DNA of 64,000 bases, taken from NCBI RefSeq assembly GCF_947179165.1, contig NC_077243.1:4892001-4956000 (forward strand), written 5' to 3'. The first letter of the stretch is position 1. Each line of letters opens with the position of its first letter. Source of the DNA: Solanum dulcamara (Eukaryota; Streptophyta; Magnoliopsida; Solanales; Solanaceae). Shown here piece after piece: positions 23,301-33,930 of the stretch. The translations under genes were made by a program, and so were the position numbers. The notes under the pieces were generated by a model. The model was given only the letters and a program-made list of their open reading frames with translations. It had not been told where the DNA came from and ran no database searches.

Positions 23301-23851
23301 TGGTCTAACTTTTCATAATTTGTTAATTGTGTTGGGCAGCATGAAAGATGAACAAGCGGGAGAAGTTCCAGTGGCTTTTGTTGTTAGATCAAATGGATCC
23401 GCCATTAATGAGGATGAAGTCAAGGATTTCGTCTCTAAGCAGGTTTGTTTCAATAAAACTAAAATAAATTTATGAGGGGTTAACAAAATCAAATCTCCGA
23501 ATATCTTTATTTCTTTTTTAAACTTAATATCGATTTAAATTTTGAGCCTATTTGGGTAGTTGATAAGCATCAATCATTGAAAAGTACTTCCAACTGTTGA
23601 AGATGATTTTATAATAAACAGTTTGGTGTTTGAATAAAAGTAAGTAATGAAACTGATGGGAAGCAATACTATCAATTATCAAACAAATCGGAAGTGATTC
23701 ATTTTTGTTTTATTTTTTCAAAATCTTGCAGGTGGTATTCTATAAGAGAATAAAGCGTGTATTTTTCGTGGAGATGGTACCAAAATCTCCGTCAGGAAAA
23801 ATTCTGAGAAAGGACTTGAGAGCTAGACTGGCTGCTGGTGTTACAAATTGA
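20392..23851 (+). CDS. 4CL: 4-coumarate:CoA ligase
   Basis: The enzyme adenylates hydroxycinnamic acids and transfers them to CoA, feeding lignin, flavonoid and phenolic-amide synthesis in the cytosol. Five exons: 20392-21393, 21888-22086, 23026-23239, 23340-23442 and 23732-23851, all GT-AG, 1638 nt, 545 aa. I chose the start MPMDTETKQ at 20392, the conserved N-terminus of solanaceous 4CL. The frame is open further upstream but has no ATG there. Visible motifs are the AMP-binding loop [12 protein letters not shown] (about 191-202), GYGMTEAGP (335-343), GEICIRG (box II, 389-395), GWLHTGD and the C-terminal SGKILRKDL with its catalytic lysine (about 529). No break is seen. Intron 2 carries a MITE. 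Overall similarity suggests a class I (lignin-type) enzyme; that is inference. Confidence 0.96.
22107..22757. mobile_element. MITE in 4CL intron 2
   Basis: The terminal inverted repeats are GGGCCGTTTGGTT at the left and AATCAAACGGCCC at the right. Subterminal sequences (TTATGCAAATATTAATAATG against the right-hand TTATTAAT-rich stretch) are also partly inverted. It is about 650 bp, AT-rich and non-coding. The GGGCCGTTTGG end is common in Harbinger- and hAT-like MITEs. A clear target duplication is not visible, so the superfamily is open. Confidence 0.75.
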
Positions 23852-25832
23852 TGGTGGCAATAATTAACCAAAACAAGCTTCATCATTTGTAGAGATACTA
23901 TATGTTGTTTGAATTGTACCTTATGTTCGATCAATATAATTGCATGTGTTTGTTATCTCTCCTCTATTAAGGTTAGCAAATTAGAAACAATAAATATGAA
24001 AATAAAAAATAATATCCGAGTCCACAAAATTCACTGTGTGTCCTTAAGGAATTTAATCTCATCACTGTACCTGAGGTTATGGATTATTTTCTCCCAAGAT
24101 AAATAGATAAATTATTAAAGAAGTAGCGATACCTCAAACTTCAATAATTTTAGCCAACTCAAAAATCAACAACAAAATCACACAACGATTTTGAAAGAAA
24201 ATATTTATACAGCAGAAGGAGAAATTTTTTATGTTTAGAAATAAGAGAAAAATTATCTATCTATAGACAATAAAAAGGGAGTGTGAATAAGTGTTTATTG
24301 TGGCTTATCGGAATAGATACAACCATTCTCAAAAGACATAACCTTTTAGAAAGGCACAACTCTTTTAAAAAAAATCACTAACTTTTTAGAAAAGTCACAC
24401 CTAATGGAGTGCTAAGATATAGGGGCAGACTCTGTGTACCTGAGATTACAGGGCTACGGCACCATGTCATGGGAGAGGCACACTATTTTATTCATCTTTT
24501 CATATTATTATGTGATGATACGGTATCAAACGTATTTTTTGTGGAAAAAGTAATATATCAAGAGTATGTGTTCACATAATTCTTGTATTGTTATTATATA
24601 TAATAGTTATGTTCATACATAAGGGTAAAGCTATATATGGGTCGATGACAACATCTAAAAGAACTCTGATTCTGATTCTGTGACGTGATCAATGAACATA
24701 GTTGAAAATTGTGAAGTTGCATATGTTAAATCTCATTAAAGTTAAAATATTAGGTGAGTTTTAACTTTTTAGAGGCAGAAGAAAGAAATATATAAAATGA
24801 GTTGGCGAATTGATAGATTCAATTCCTAGGATGCACATACCCTCCAGCTATTGGAATTGGCGGTTAATAAGTGTGTTGAAATTGGGTTATGGATAGCAAT
24901 CATATGAATTATTTTGATTGAATTGGAAAGAAAAAAAAATAGGTGGGAGTAGTTAAGAGTGATTATAACACCAACCAAAACTCTCTTTAATTCCCCTCTT
25001 ATTCTTTCAATCGAATTGAAAGACCTTTGGCTCAAATTAAATTTTTATTTAAATATTATAAACAAACATTAATTTCAAATTAAAATTTCTATATTGAGCT
25101 CCAAATAGCATGGACAACAATCTACTTAGGAAAATTTAAATTTGAAGTTTTATACAAATATCACGAATAAATATTAATTTCAAATCAAAACTTCCAATTT
25201 GAGCTGATAATTATAGTCAAACGCCTATAACTATTCTCTCTAGTCAATATTAAGTGACTAGATTTGGACAAATCCTGTTTTAATTCTTGTTTTCCCACTT
25301 GGCTTGCGTCACATAGAGGATGAGTATGACCTCACCAATCACTAATCACCAGTCGCCCAAGTCTCCGTGTCCCCTTTCCAGGAACTTTCTAGCTACTTTT
25401 TCTATTTCATGAATTTGTAGGAAGTGCAAACATATTAAAAAAATATATTTAAGGATATAATTTAAATTATTTTTTTTTTATTATTTTTTATAAAATCATA
25501 AATATAACTTTGCAAGTAGTGTGATTTATCTCCTAGAAAATATAAAACTTCAATAAATGAAAAAACAAATATGAAAAAAATTTCAAATATCTATTTTGAA
25601 TTTTGAACAATAAAAAATCTCTCAAAAATTCATTTAATATGAAAATAGAGGAATTAACTTTTCTTGATGGACCAAAAATTCATTCTAATGAGAAACCAAC
25701 CAATGTACTAAAAGAATTATGTCCAACCAAGCCCTAATAATTCAGCATATAGACGGACAATTTTCCAATATACCAAATAGAAACACAATACATAAATTTT
25801 AAATTACCCTTTGCATAAACAGCTAAGAATAT
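23852..25832. other. Intergenic, 3' of 4CL
   Basis: The 4CL 3' untranslated region probably occupies the first few hundred bases. The rest is AT-rich with no supported gene or clear transposon ends. Confidence 0.4.
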
Positions 25833-26453
25833 ATGGCTCTGCCTATCCTGATATCGGATGCCAAATTTGCAGAGGAACTACAGAAGCAATATGTTATTGG
25901 AGACTCTTTAGAAATATTTGCAAGGTTAGAAAAGGGATCGATCGAGTCAGCTATTCCTAATCGTGAGAAATTGTATTGTCCTCATAAACACTGTGCAAAG
26001 TTGCTAAGTCATGATCCTGATGTGAAGAAGAGATCATTATTAAGGGCAAATGTCCTTCGTGTGAAGAAATGTTGTGCGCGCGTTGCCGAGTACCTTGGCA
26101 CACTGGACGTGATTGCTAATAGTTTCAGAAGGAAGAAAAAGACAGAGAAGATGACTTAAGGGTTAAGCTGCTTGCTGAAAACAGCAAATGGAAGAATTGC
26201 CCTCATTGCAATTCCCTTGTTGACAATGTAGATGATGACGGCTATATACGCATCACTTGCAGGTTAGAGTGATTTTTACCTGTTGTAGCCTGTAACTTTT
26301 CTTAAAATCATTGATCTCATATTTTAAGAAGATTTTTTAGATTGACGTTGTCTATGTTTATATATATATTGTGAATTCAGTTGTAAAGAGGAATTTTGCT
26401 ACGCATGTGGAGAAGCTTGGAGCGAAAGGCATTGGAATTGCCAGACTCGTTAA
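25833..26453 (+). pseudogene. RBR-type (IBR-RING2) E3 ligase remnant
   Basis: Cysteine/histidine motifs of RING-between-RING ubiquitin ligases appear in order. LYCPHKHCAKLL is read from the ATG at 25833. Then, in another frame, KCPSCEEMLCARCRVPWH, LAENSKWKNCPHCNSLV and ITCR follow. After an intron (26263-26380) the second exon at 26381-26453 reads CKEEFCYACGEAWSERHWNC and then stop. A frame change near 26035 and two consecutive stops (TAA TAG) after GRDC, near 26125, interrupt the coding path. RING1 is absent upstream. The retained intron argues against a retrocopy. This is a truncated, decayed gene copy. Confidence 0.82.
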
Positions 26454-27582
26454 GTATATTGGAACATGGTACTAGACAATATTATAACAATAACAATATA
26501 CCCGGTAAAACTTCCTTAAAATGTTATATTTGAAAATAATATATGATACTTATTGCATGCTAGTATAATAAATCAAAGTGACTTGATCATGTAAAAAATA
26601 TTGCTACTAATGTTTGTCAGTTAAAACTCTTGTTTATTTATGTTGTTAATTTAAATTATTATTATTATTATTATTATTGCATATAGTACGAACTTGAGTC
26701 TTGTATAACAGTTACTTTTCTTCTTTTTTTTCGATTTTCCGCCCATTGTGTTTAATATGCTTGAATAAGACCAAGAAGTTACGAGGCTTTTATTTCTTTT
26801 TCTTTCTTGTCAAAAGCTATGAGATTTTTCTTTCGTTCTCCTTATTGACAAAGTTAAAAGAAGGGCGCTGAATAAAACGGGAGTAGTTAATAAAATGTAC
26901 TTCAATGTCAAACTAATGGGACGGATCATATGAATAATCAATATAGATTTCACTCTACGGGTGTGTTTGGTTTGAAAGAAAATGCTTTCCTACAAAATAA
27001 TTTTTTAAAAACTAAATGTTTTATTTTTCTTTCTATTACGTACTATATTTAGTAATTTCCTTAACGAATTTACTAGTACGACAAATGAGTAAAGATTTCA
27101 TTTCAAGGTTTACTCTTCAAATGAACCTATTTTTTTATTTTTGTCCTTCTAACTTAAATTTATATTGAGTGGAGCATAATTTCTTTAAAGATGCAAATTA
27201 TAACTTGTGAAATATTAATATATTAACAAATATAAACTTATACCGCATGGAAAAGTTATTTATCTTGAGCTACAAAAATTAAAAATCAACACAAATAAAA
27301 TTAGAGTAAAATTTCTCCACATAAAGCTCTGCACAGCGTGAATTCAAAATAATAGACTCTAATACTAATATCAAATATCAAATGAGCTAAAAAAAAAATA
27401 AAAATTAAAGGAAAGAAGGGCGGGTTTTTGTCCTGTGTGGCGCGAAATACACCCAACTGATAGCGTTCCGATAACGTCAAACCAAAAAGCGTGTGAAAAT
27501 TGATCGGCTAATACTGACTTGTTTTAAAGTTGTAACGGCTAATACCAAAAAGAAAATCAAAGGCCCAAAATTCTTCAAAACA
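26454..27582. other. Intergenic, upstream of activase-like gene
   Basis: This spacer is AT-rich and includes a short (ATT)n run near 26657-26678. From about 26960 a GGGTGTGTTTGGTTTGAAAG sequence looks like one end of a hAT/MITE copy whose partner I could not find. The last hundred or so bases must hold the promoter and leader of the next gene. Confidence 0.4.
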
Positions 27583-28196
27583 ATGGCTCTCCTATTCAAC
27601 ACAAATCTCATCAGAGCTCCTCTTACTACTTTCCACTCAATTCCATTTTCTTCTTCTAAGCAATTCCCCAATTACTCTTCTCTCTCTGTTCGTTGTTCCA
27701 GTAATCAACAGAGTGATGAAAGCCGAGATTCCGATCAAGATGAACCAAAGAAAAAGAAAAGACTCTCTGAACAGTCTTCATGGGAAACCAAAGATTCTGA
27801 AGGCAACGATTATCTTTACAGGCTTGGTGCTGAGGCCGATAATATGAATATTGCAGTTGGTGCTAGGGCTGGCGTCATTGATAGCCTCTTCGCCGGAAAT
27901 TTCCTTGGAAAAGACTGTAAACAACTTCAATTTTTTAGACTAATTTTATTTATCATTACCCTTATTTCTACAAAATTGTGTTGTGTTTGTAATTCTTATT
28001 TTTTTTTCAGCGGATATTGTGTTTGATTATCGGCAGAAGGTGACTAGGTCGTTTCAGTACCTTCAAGGCGATTACTATATTGCACCGGTGTTTCTGGTAC
28101 ATTGTTCTTTTCGGGGATTTTGCATCTTGTTCCTTTATTTTTCCGGAGAAAATTAATCAATATGAGTTCCTCACCCTTTTTTTTTGGTGTGAACAG

Positions 28197-28206
28197 GATA
28201 AAGTCG
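28197..28206 (+). other. 10-nt microexon of the activase-like gene
   Basis: GATAAAGTCG between a GAACAG acceptor and a GTAAGT donor supplies D-K-V and the first base of the next codon. It joins FL at 28096 to VCHIVKNYISH at 29354. Both flanking exons stay in frame only if these 10 bases are included, and the family has DKVV at this place. Confidence 0.8.
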
Positions 28207-28630
28207 GTAAGTTACAGTCAGTGCCGCCATTTTGTAGTCTTCCAACAGCTCATTCTACGCGATCTTTATCTTGTGTATGAGTACTGGTGTTTTGCGCTGT
28301 CATTATGAGTTTAATTCTAGCATTTTAGCTTCCTTTTGAATCTTTCCTATCAGGTTGTTTTAAGATGCCCTTTTGATTATGGATTAATGACTGTTCTATT
28401 TAACTTCTCTTTACAGTTATTAGTAGTAAGACAACCTTTTCTATTGTACATTTTCTCTTTTTGGGTTAATTCTGCAGAGAGCTTTGACTAAATAATCTTT
28501 TGACTTTTGATTGTAAAAAAATGATACGAGTAAAAATCATGAGTTGCTATTGTTTCATTTCATATATGCGTTTTCACTTTAGCAGTTAAGGTGGTACTCA
28601 ATGGGCAAATTGAAATTTCCTATCGTAGTT

Positions 28631-29047
28631 GTTAAGATATGACACCTGATTCTAACTCAAACCCCAAAACTAGCTTATTAGCGGAGGATTGTCCAAGTCC
28701 ATATAAGCAGACTGCCAATCCATTCCTCAACCAATGTGAGACTTTTACCCACTCTAACAACCCCCTTCACGCCCATACCCAATTGGAGCGTGGACCGGGA
28801 GTCCAAACATGGATGGACCTGACTTTGATACCATGTTAAGATATGACACCTGGGCCGAACTCTTGATGAGCAGGAAGCGGGAGTAAGAAAACTGTCGGTC
28901 AAAGTTCATTGTTATATATGGTGGGTAAGATAGACATAACTAAAACTACCCCAAAAGCTACCTCAGGAGGTGAGGATTGCCCAAGTCCATATAAACAGAC
29001 CGCCAGTTCATACCCCAACCAATGTGAGACTTTTACCCACTCTAACA
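28631..29047 (+). repeat. Dispersed repeat, two diverged copies in intron 3
   Basis: GTTAAGATATGACACCTG occurs at 28631-28648 and 28835-28852, bracketing a segment that ends in TTTGATACCATGTTAAG. A 76-bp piece of it (GAGGATTG(T/C)CCAAGTCCATA to ACCCACTCTAACA) recurs at 28971-29046. This is a common plant dispersed sequence type, perhaps TRIM-like, but ends and class are unclear. Confidence 0.55.
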
Positions 29048-30850
29048 GTAATGGGCTTTATAGAAAACTTATCTGGATGGCTAATCTAATTGTGGACATG
29101 TTTTCTCACAATCTTCTTTTCTTTCCTTTGATTTGGATGTGTATGATAAAGTTGGTATAGTAGTTCATGTGTTTGGAGGATTAACACCTACACTTCTATG
29201 CAGATTTTAACATGTACTCTATTGTTATTTCACCCCTGCACCTTTTATGCTGTTATTGCAAGAAGAGCTGCCTTATTTAAACACATTGGTGAATGGTGAT
29301 AACCTTCTTTTCCTGGCACCCTGTCAATGATATGTGGAATCTTATCCCTGCAGTGTGTCACATTGTGAAGAACTATATTTCTCATCTTTTGAACGCCAAA
29401 GTTCCCTTGATTCTAGGTAATTATTTTCTCTTTCCCCTTCTGTTGTTAAAAACTTTAGGATCTTACAAAATATACCTTATTCTACGAAAGTATTTCTTGT
29501 ACAATTTTTTTTTTTTTTGCAGATGTGTAATCAACATTTTCCTGCACTGCTTTTCCTTTTAGAATAAACCCGTGATACTTCATATTTGATTCTAGTGTAG
29601 GACCATCTTAGACATTTTGACTCTTCTTCTATGTTTCCCGAAAGTGATAATTGCTTTACACTCAAATTCAATCATGAAATGCCAGACCAAAATATAGTTT
29701 TTGTCATGCAATACAGTAGCTAGCATGATCTTGATACTCCATGAATACTGTTAGTTTTGCTGCAAAAGATTTTGTATCATGCTCCATCAGCTTTAAGCTG
29801 AATTTTAGGGGATTTGAGAAGATATTGTTAAGATGATATTTTTGTAACAGGTGTTTGGGGAGGAAAAGGGCAAGGCAAATCATTTCAGACCGAACTGATC
29901 TTTCAGGCAATGGGAATTGAACCTGTCATTATGTCTGCAGGAGAGCTAGAATCAGAAAGAGCAGGTATAATTATTTCTTTTAACTATATAATTTGCTCAA
30001 GAATGATGTAGATAGGAATACCCCATGTGTTGGAACTTATTGACTAAACTTCAAACTGGAGTATTTATCAGCATCCTTGGATGAAGAAGCCAAAAGAAAA
30101 GAACCCCTTGCAACTAAGAATTCTGAAACTGACAAGCCAGGGTGGGAGTTTACACTATGGTGTACAAAAATGGCTTGTGATATCTTTCTTTCTGGGATAT
30201 TTTCTAGTATTTTTTGAAGAAGAAAAATTAATCCTGTCAATGTTAGATCTGTTTGATGCAAGATGTGGACACAAAACTGACTCATTGTCATTCCTCCTTT
30301 GATATTTGCTCCCACTGTCATATCCGTAAAGAGTCTGTAAAAAACTTTGACTACCTTTTCTTAAGATTATTTTCCATGATATATTATCACGAGGTTATGC
30401 CTAGTTAAAAAGCATTTTCATAGAGGAACCAAGATTTACTGTTGCTGGTTCAGATAAGTATAATTGACTTAAATGATCATATATACATATATCCATAAGC
30501 TCGATCACCCTCATCCAACAATTTTATTGGTTAGTATGGTAGATGACATTTCTATAATGAGATTACAAAAGCTTACATGCATAAACTCTTCCCAACTCAA
30601 TTTGAGGACTCATAATGCGATCATTTAGGATGTTCAGATTTATTTCCTTTTTTCTGATTACCTCCAGGTGAAGAGCAAAATTTTCCAATTCTAGAATCTG
30701 TTGTTTTTTTCTATTCTTTTTATTTGTATTTATTTAAAGTTTTTACTTGTACATGAGTTATTTACTTATTTTCCTTTTCATCTTTCCTCTAACAGGAGAA
30801 CCCGGAAAGTTAATACGTGAGCGTTACAGAACTGCTTCTCAAGTGGTTCA

Positions 30851-33054
30851 TGTAATGACCTTGAGGGTGATTTTCGTAAATTTGTACAAAACACGCGTGA
30901 ACAGTAACACGCATGAACAGTAACTTTTTGGGCAGAAAATGCCCCTTTCTTCTCATTTCAATATTTTTTAACATTTGTTTGAGTTCTTGAACTCCTTGAG
31001 GTGATTTGAGAAGAGATTTTCGAGGCAAAGTGTTGGGTAAGTGATTTTTGACCTAAAACCTTCCTTTTTCATTAAGTTTTTGACGATTTTAACTCTTAAA
31101 TTTTAGTTTCAAACCCCAAAAATCCTTGTTTCTTCCCTAATCCGAATTTAAGGAAAATTGTGATTTCCAACTCGTTTTGAGCTCTATTTTTATGGGTTTT
31201 TCAACCATGAGTTCCTTATTACCAATAGAATGGGATTGTTCAATAAATTTACAGATTTGACCCTTTTCGAAAATAGTTAATTTTTGGACCATTTTACCCC
31301 CGGTTCCGAAACCTATCAATATGGGTGTCATTGGACTCCTTGTGACGTGTATGTTTCATTGTTGATAGTGGGTTGTCATTCCGAGCGCTGAATTCGAGAG
31401 TTACTTGTCCGGTGGAGGTATTCGAGTGCGGTTTCGGCAATTGAGGTAGGTTTGGCTATCTTTCTTTGAGATTGAGATGGGGTAATTAGTCATTCATATG
31501 TTATAGACTTTGGGATGGGGTTGTAATATGAGTTGAGAATGTTATATATATTGTGATGTCCGTGTGGAGGCTTATTTATTAATGTGTTGCCGTGACGGGG
31601 TTTATTTGTATTACATAGCCCGTGTGGGGGCCTTATTTGTTATCTTATTTGCTTTGAGAGCATGTGAATTATGATTTGCCTAAGAGAGAGGCTTGAGTAT
31701 ATTATTTGACTTGTGATGCCGCCTGAGAGATTGAGTTGGGGGTTTTGAGCATACTTGAGTATTGAAATATTGTTGAGAAAGGGGTGAATATTTAAATGAA
31801 AGTGTGTTCTTCCCGTTACTATTTATTGAGGGTGAATATCATGTGTAGGTTAAGTTTTGAGAACTTTGAACCTTATACCACATGTGAGTTGATTATTACT
31901 TCCATGCATATGTGTTTTGATGCATTCATCCTCATTCATCATATCATGAAACATGGGAAGTTGAGAAATATGGAAATTCTTTTTGAGAAAGAAAATGAAA
32001 CACCTTTAAACCTTTGTATCTTGAGTCCTTGACCGAGGCAGTTTTCCGGCAGGGTAGTGGATGCATTGTGATCCCAACCTTTGTATCTTGAGTCCCTGAC
32101 CGAGGCAGTTTTCCGGCAGGGTAGTGGATACATTGTGATCCCAACCTTTGTATCTTGAGTCCCTGACCGAGGCAGTTTTCCGGCAGGGTAGTGGATGCAT
32201 TGTGATCCTAACCTTTGTATCTTGAGTCCCTGACCGAGGCAGTTTTCCGGCAGGGTAGTGGATGCATTGTGATCCCTTGACCACGAGGAGGTGGCAAGGA
32301 TAATGAGATATTGTGATTGAGGTATATGGTCTGCGAGACCCCCATGGGTCCTGCTTGGTAGCACAGCTCGGCAGGTGTATACGACAGGCTGTGCGACAGT
32401 CTTGATTCCACCGTACCACCACATCATTGCATCATCATATTGCATTGCATTGCATTGACATTTGTGCTGCTTGAATTATTTGATTAATTGTGATTATGAG
32501 TTGTTATTATACTTTATTCGTGCCACTATATATATAAACTGGCGGCACCGATGCCGAAGTGGGACTTTTCTATATGCAGGTGGAAGCGTTCCTTAGTTTA
32601 TTTCATAGGTTTAATTAATTCCTTATACTCAGTCAGCTAAAACCTACTGAGTACATGTGAATTGTACTCACCCCTACTTCTGTGTCCCTTTTTGATGCAG
32701 ATACTAGTCGGGGTACCCCACGTGGCAGTTAATATTCTAGCGGATTGTGTAATTCTCAGATTAGTGGTGAGGTCCCAGAATTCGGATCGTCACTAGTCTA
32801 TCTTTATTTTTCAGTCTTTTGTATCATTCAGAGACTTATGTTGTATCTTCAGATTCGAACCTTGTATTAGATGCTCTTTATACTTATGACACCAGGTTTT
32901 GGGATAATTTCTTCATTGTTTTTTTTTCTTTTTATTTAAATCGTGGAATCACTTTCCTCTTTGGGAGTCTTGTATGAATTTTATTTTTAGGGTTACACAT
33001 CAGATTGGGTTTTGAGATGTGTGCCATCATGACCTCAGGTTTTGGGTCGTGACA
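30851..33054 (+). repeat. 5' LTR (2204 bp)
   Basis: It starts at TGTAATGACC and ends at GTCGTGACA, next to the primer site. It contains four 67-bp tandem units (32011-32278), a run of CATTG repeats near 32440 and the GAGTAC / GTACTC inverted pair at 32649-32669. All minus-strand open frames in this LTR derive from the 67-bp repeats and are not genes. Confidence 0.96.
32011..32278 (+). repeat. Four 67-bp tandem units in 5' LTR
   Basis: Units start at 32011, 32078, 32145 and 32212, each beginning CCTTTGTATCTTGAGTCC and containing GAGGCAGTTTTCCGGCAGGG. The identical array lies in the 3' LTR at 38559-38826. Confidence 0.95.
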
Positions 33055-33056
33055 AT

Positions 33057-33068
33057 TGGTATCAGAGC
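33057..33068 (+). other. Primer-binding site, initiator tRNA-Met type
   Basis: TGGTATCAGAGC lies two bases after the 5' LTR and matches the complement of the plant initiator tRNA-Met 3' end used by many gypsy and copia elements. Confidence 0.93.
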
Positions 33069-33354
33069 ACTAGGTTCACCGGTCTTATAAGTTAAAGAGC
33101 AGGGTGTCTAGTAGAGTCTTGCGGATCGGTACGTAGACGTCCGTACTTATCTTCGAGAGGCTACAAGATACTTAATAGGAGAATTTCTTTCTTTTTACTC
33201 CCTTCGTGCGATTTATTCATATCAAGTGTTATTTACCTCTGATCTATTCCTTCCGCATTAAAAGTAACTGTCGGGTTCGAAATATCGGCTCTTGCTTAAG
33301 GATGATTTAGTGATGCCTATTCGAGCCTGATTATGAGTATGAAGATGTGGAGCA

Positions 33355-33900
33355 ACAAAAAAAAGTATGGAAGATGGTCGGTTAGACTTTGATAGTTAGA
33401 TTTCAAATTTTAGATATCTAATTAGCCCACTTTGGATTCCTTTGAGATCTGTGGTTCCACCTATGTCTTCTAGCGTTGCTATGTTTACTTAGGAGCAAAA
33501 GAGTATTGTCTCCCAAGTTTGAGGTTATCACTGTTGAGAAGGCTTATATCTTTTTGACCAAGTGTCAGGACAGGTTGTTCAAAATTGGGTATCTTGAAGG
33601 CACATGGAATGTCTTATTTCTTTTTATAATTGCGGGAATGGCTAAGAAGTGATAGAGGTCTGTTCTTGCTCATAGACCTGTCGGTCCTCCTATGATGAGT
33701 TGGGAGTAGTTTACTTAGGTTGTTTTGTGATGGTGAGTTTGAATAAGGGGCAAATATGTGATTCTTCTTCTATTTAGCCAGGGTCACAAGTTGTCTGCAA
33801 TACACCAGTTTTAGTTGTTTGAGGTGCTTTATGGAGTACTCGAGGTGGTGGTTGTAGTAGTTCACAAGCTAAGGGTGACCATTAATTATGCTATGCTATA
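33355..33900 (+). pseudogene. Decayed gag of the LTR element
   Basis: Scraps of the gag capsid region are readable (AYIFLTKCQDRLF near 33540, AHRPVGPP near 33670), but stops and frame changes occur every few dozen codons. No intact gag and no zinc knuckle is visible. The region is also short for a gypsy gag, so deletions are likely. Confidence 0.75.
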
Positions 33901-33930
33901 CTAGGTAAATTTGAGGCAGAGGCCTCTGAT

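Noticed and set aside
31939..32445. Minus-strand open frames of up to 168 codons in the LTR (repeated at 38487-38993)
   Set aside because: They are translations of the 67-bp tandem units inside the LTR, occur in several frames at once and show no protein-like conservation.
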